Source: Thermotoga sp. Ku-13t (GTDB taxonomy: Bacteria; Thermotogota; Thermotogae; Thermotogales; DSM-5069). Taken from it: DNA of 64,000 nucleotides. The stretch spans positions 620,001 to 684,000 of the forward strand of contig NZ_LNFY01000001.1 in NCBI RefSeq assembly GCF_011057685.1. The letters are read 5' to 3'. The notes beneath the pieces were generated by a model. It worked only from the letters and a program-made list of their open reading frames with translations. It made no database searches and was not told where the DNA came from. Position numbers and translations under genes: made by a program. The first letter of the stretch is position 1, and the number at the start of each line of letters is the position of its first letter. Positions 62,703 through 64,000 of the stretch are shown here, piece after piece.

Positions 62703-63475
62703 ATCGCGTACGGCAGGCCCGTCGAGGGATCCTGGATCAACCTGAAACGGGTGTTGTACACGCACTCCAGTAGTTGCTCGGTCAGTACGCTTTTTGGATG
62801 ACCTTCTGCAACAATCCTGCCATCCTTCATAATCACGATCCTGTCGGAAAGCCTCACGGCAAAGTTTATCTCGTGGAACGCTGCCAGGATAGTTCTCCTT
62901 TCCTCGTGTAACTTCTTCAATATGTTCAGCACCTCGACCGCGTGGCCCGGATCCAGATGCGCCGTCGGTTCATCGAACAGAAGGATGGGTGTATCCTGCG
63001 CGAAGATTCGGGCGATCGAAACACGCTTTCTTTCACCAGCGCTCAACTCGTTGAAATATCTGTCGAAATACGAGAGTGCGTCGACCTTCGCGAGGGCTTC
63101 CTTCGCTTTTTGAAAGTCGAGTTCGTCCCAAGAAGCGAACAGACTGTTCTTGTACGGGAGTCTCCCTGTCAGAACTATCTGACTCACACGGAACGGATAG
63201 ATGGGGTTGAGATCTTCCGTGACGAAACCGACCGTTCTTGCCAGTTTTCTTCTGCTTGTCTTACTCGGTTGCATGTTCCCGACCAGAACGGTGCCACTCT
63301 TTGGTTTCAACAACCCTGCCACGAGTTTCAAAAGGGTCGTCTTTCCCGAACCGTTCGGCCCTATGAGCGAAACGAACTCACCTTTTTCGATTCGCAGATT
63401 TATGGACTTCAGTACAAGTTCATCGGTGTAACCGAAATCGACGTTGCGTAAAAGTATTTCAACCACGGCCTTCAC
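62696..63475 (-). CDS. ABC ATPase, iron/cobalamin (FecE/BtuD) type
   Basis: About 259 residues. GPNGSGKTTLLKL Walker A, NELSAGERKRVSIAR signature (LSAGE variant), ILLFDEPTAHLDPGH Walker B, FHEINFAVRLSDR H-loop. Belongs with the FecCD-type permease upstream; substrate may be siderophore iron, haem or cobalamin, the last being attractive because MetH here needs B12, but nothing in the sequence decides. GTG 63475 or GTG 63466. Confidence 0.9.
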   Translation of the reverse strand: MKAVVEILLRNVDFGYTDELVLKSINLRIEKGEFVSLIGPNGSGKTTLLKLVAGLLKPKSGTVLVGNMQPSKTSRRKLARTVGFVTEDLNPIYPFRVSQIVLTGRLPYKNSLFASWDELDFQKAKEALAKVDALSYFDRYFNELSAGERKRVSIARIFAQDTPILLFDEPTAHLDPGHAVEVLNILKKLHEERRTILAAFHEINFAVRLSDRIVIMKDGRIVAEGHPKSVLTEQLLECVYNTRFRLIQDPSTGLPYAIY

Positions 63476-64000
63476 CCTTCTTTATCAAAACTAGCATCAC
63501 GGGTACCCCAACGAAAGCCGTCACAACACCTATGGGCATCTCCGATGGACTCACCATGACCCTCGCGAGCGCATCGCAGACGGCTAAGAAAGACGCACCG
63601 ATCAGGGCACTCGAAATGAGCAGAACTCTGTGGTCGGCCCCGAACAACCTCCTGGCCATGTGGGGTGTGATCATGCCCACAAAACCTATCACGCCAGTTT
63701 TTGACACCACAGAAGCTGCCGCGAGACTTCCCAGACTGTAGACGATCAGCTTGACCAGTTCGGTGTTCACACCGCTTATCTTCGCGTGGATTTCTCCCAT
63801 TGCCATCGCGTTCAGCTGGTAAGACAGTCCGAGCGACACGATGAAGAAGATCACAAAAGAAACGAACGGACCAGGCAAATCGTCCCAGCTCACACCGGAA
63901 AGACTGCCGAACAACCACACGTACGCGTGTGTTATGTTCCTGCGCAAAAGCATCAGCAACGTGATCGTGGCCGAGTTGAAGAGTACGCTGATCATCACTC
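63459..64000 (-). CDS. FecCD/BtuC-type ABC permease, 5' part outside window
   Basis: C-terminal ~180 residues of a FecCD-family permease. SGVNTELVKLIVYSLGSLAAAS, KTGVIGFVGMITPHMARRLFGADHR (coupling region with the family GxxxFxGLxxPHxxR pattern), and MPIGVVTAFVGVPVMLVLI at the end. The frame stays open to the right edge, so the true start lies beyond 64000. Overlaps the ATPase start by 17 bp. Confidence 0.9.
   Translation of the reverse strand, partial: VMISVLFNSATITLLMLLRRNITHAYVWLFGSLSGVSWDDLPGPFVSFVIFFIVSLGLSYQLNAMAMGEIHAKISGVNTELVKLIVYSLGSLAAASVVSKTGVIGFVGMITPHMARRLFGADHRVLLISSALIGASFLAVCDALARVMVSPSEMPIGVVTAFVGVPVMLVLIKKGEGRG

Overview
The window looks like a chromosomal segment of a thermophilic anaerobe of the Thermotogae, probably the Pseudothermotoga lineage. 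This is an inference. It rests on overall gene content (flgBC-fliE, a MetH with its activation domain on a separate protein, a GH4 glycosidase paired with a BadF-type kinase, BMP-type ABC import, a DciA-GyrB-FtsA-FtsZ string), roughly balanced base composition, strong GGAGGTGA-type ribosome sites, frequent GTG/TTG starts and many 4-bp ATGA/GTGA gene overlaps. I see no rRNA, CRISPR array, insertion sequence or prophage.

Layout. 1-2.7 kb (minus): a three-gene amino-acid ABC importer preceded by a sigma-70-like promoter, a 35-codon leader peptide with tandem Trp codons and a terminator/antiterminator, i.e. a tryptophan attenuator; then tRNA-Leu(UAA). 2.8-5.8 kb (minus): gamma-glutamyltransferase and flgB-flgC-fliE. 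5.9-15.8 kb (plus): Sua5, then a tightly packed methionine operon: MetH activation domain, MetH, aspartokinase, a COG1900/DUF39-ferredoxin protein, a COG2122 protein, MetF and an archaeal-type aspartate-semialdehyde dehydrogenase. These would carry aspartate to methionine through direct sulfur insertion into aspartate semialdehyde. 15.7-18.5 kb (minus): RsmD, GH4 6-phospho-glycosidase, sugar kinase. 18.6-26.7 kb (plus): a Cache-PAS-GGDEF protein, tRNA-Leu(GAG), a HAD phosphatase, Lnt, phosphopentomutase and a two-gene 2-hydroxyacyl-CoA-dehydratase-like system with its activator fused to one subunit.

26.7-34.4 kb (minus): one long array with MoeA-PBP, MoaB, MoeA, an ArsB/NhaD-type transporter, a Xer recombinase, thymidine kinase, a Nudix protein and IspE. 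34.4-54.0 kb (plus): a nearly gapless array: MaoC-like hydratase, KsgA-like methyltransferase, sigma-54 activator, small ORF, degenerate ABC ATPase, PfkB kinase, CBS protein, MtaB, class IV aminotransferase, DciA, GyrB, short FtsQ-like protein, FtsA, FtsZ, PilB/GspE, membrane-anchored protein of unknown function, MutS2, and a second FtsA-like protein with a long repeat tail. 54-61 kb (minus): unknown large membrane protein, BMP-family binding protein, ATPase, two permeases and a small exported beta-rich protein. 61.3-64 kb: a SARP/BTAD-type regulator followed by three 11-bp direct repeats and a promoter for a zinc-ribbon/MshEN protein, then the end of a FecCD/FecE-type importer.

Most noteworthy: the Trp attenuator controlling a transporter, the complete aspartate-to-methionine operon using the COG1900/COG2122 route, the BTAD regulator with a SARP-like operator over a possible c-di-GMP effector, three genes (mutS2, moeA-PBP, rsmD) whose best-supported starts are ATA or CTG, and the fused dehydratase/activator.
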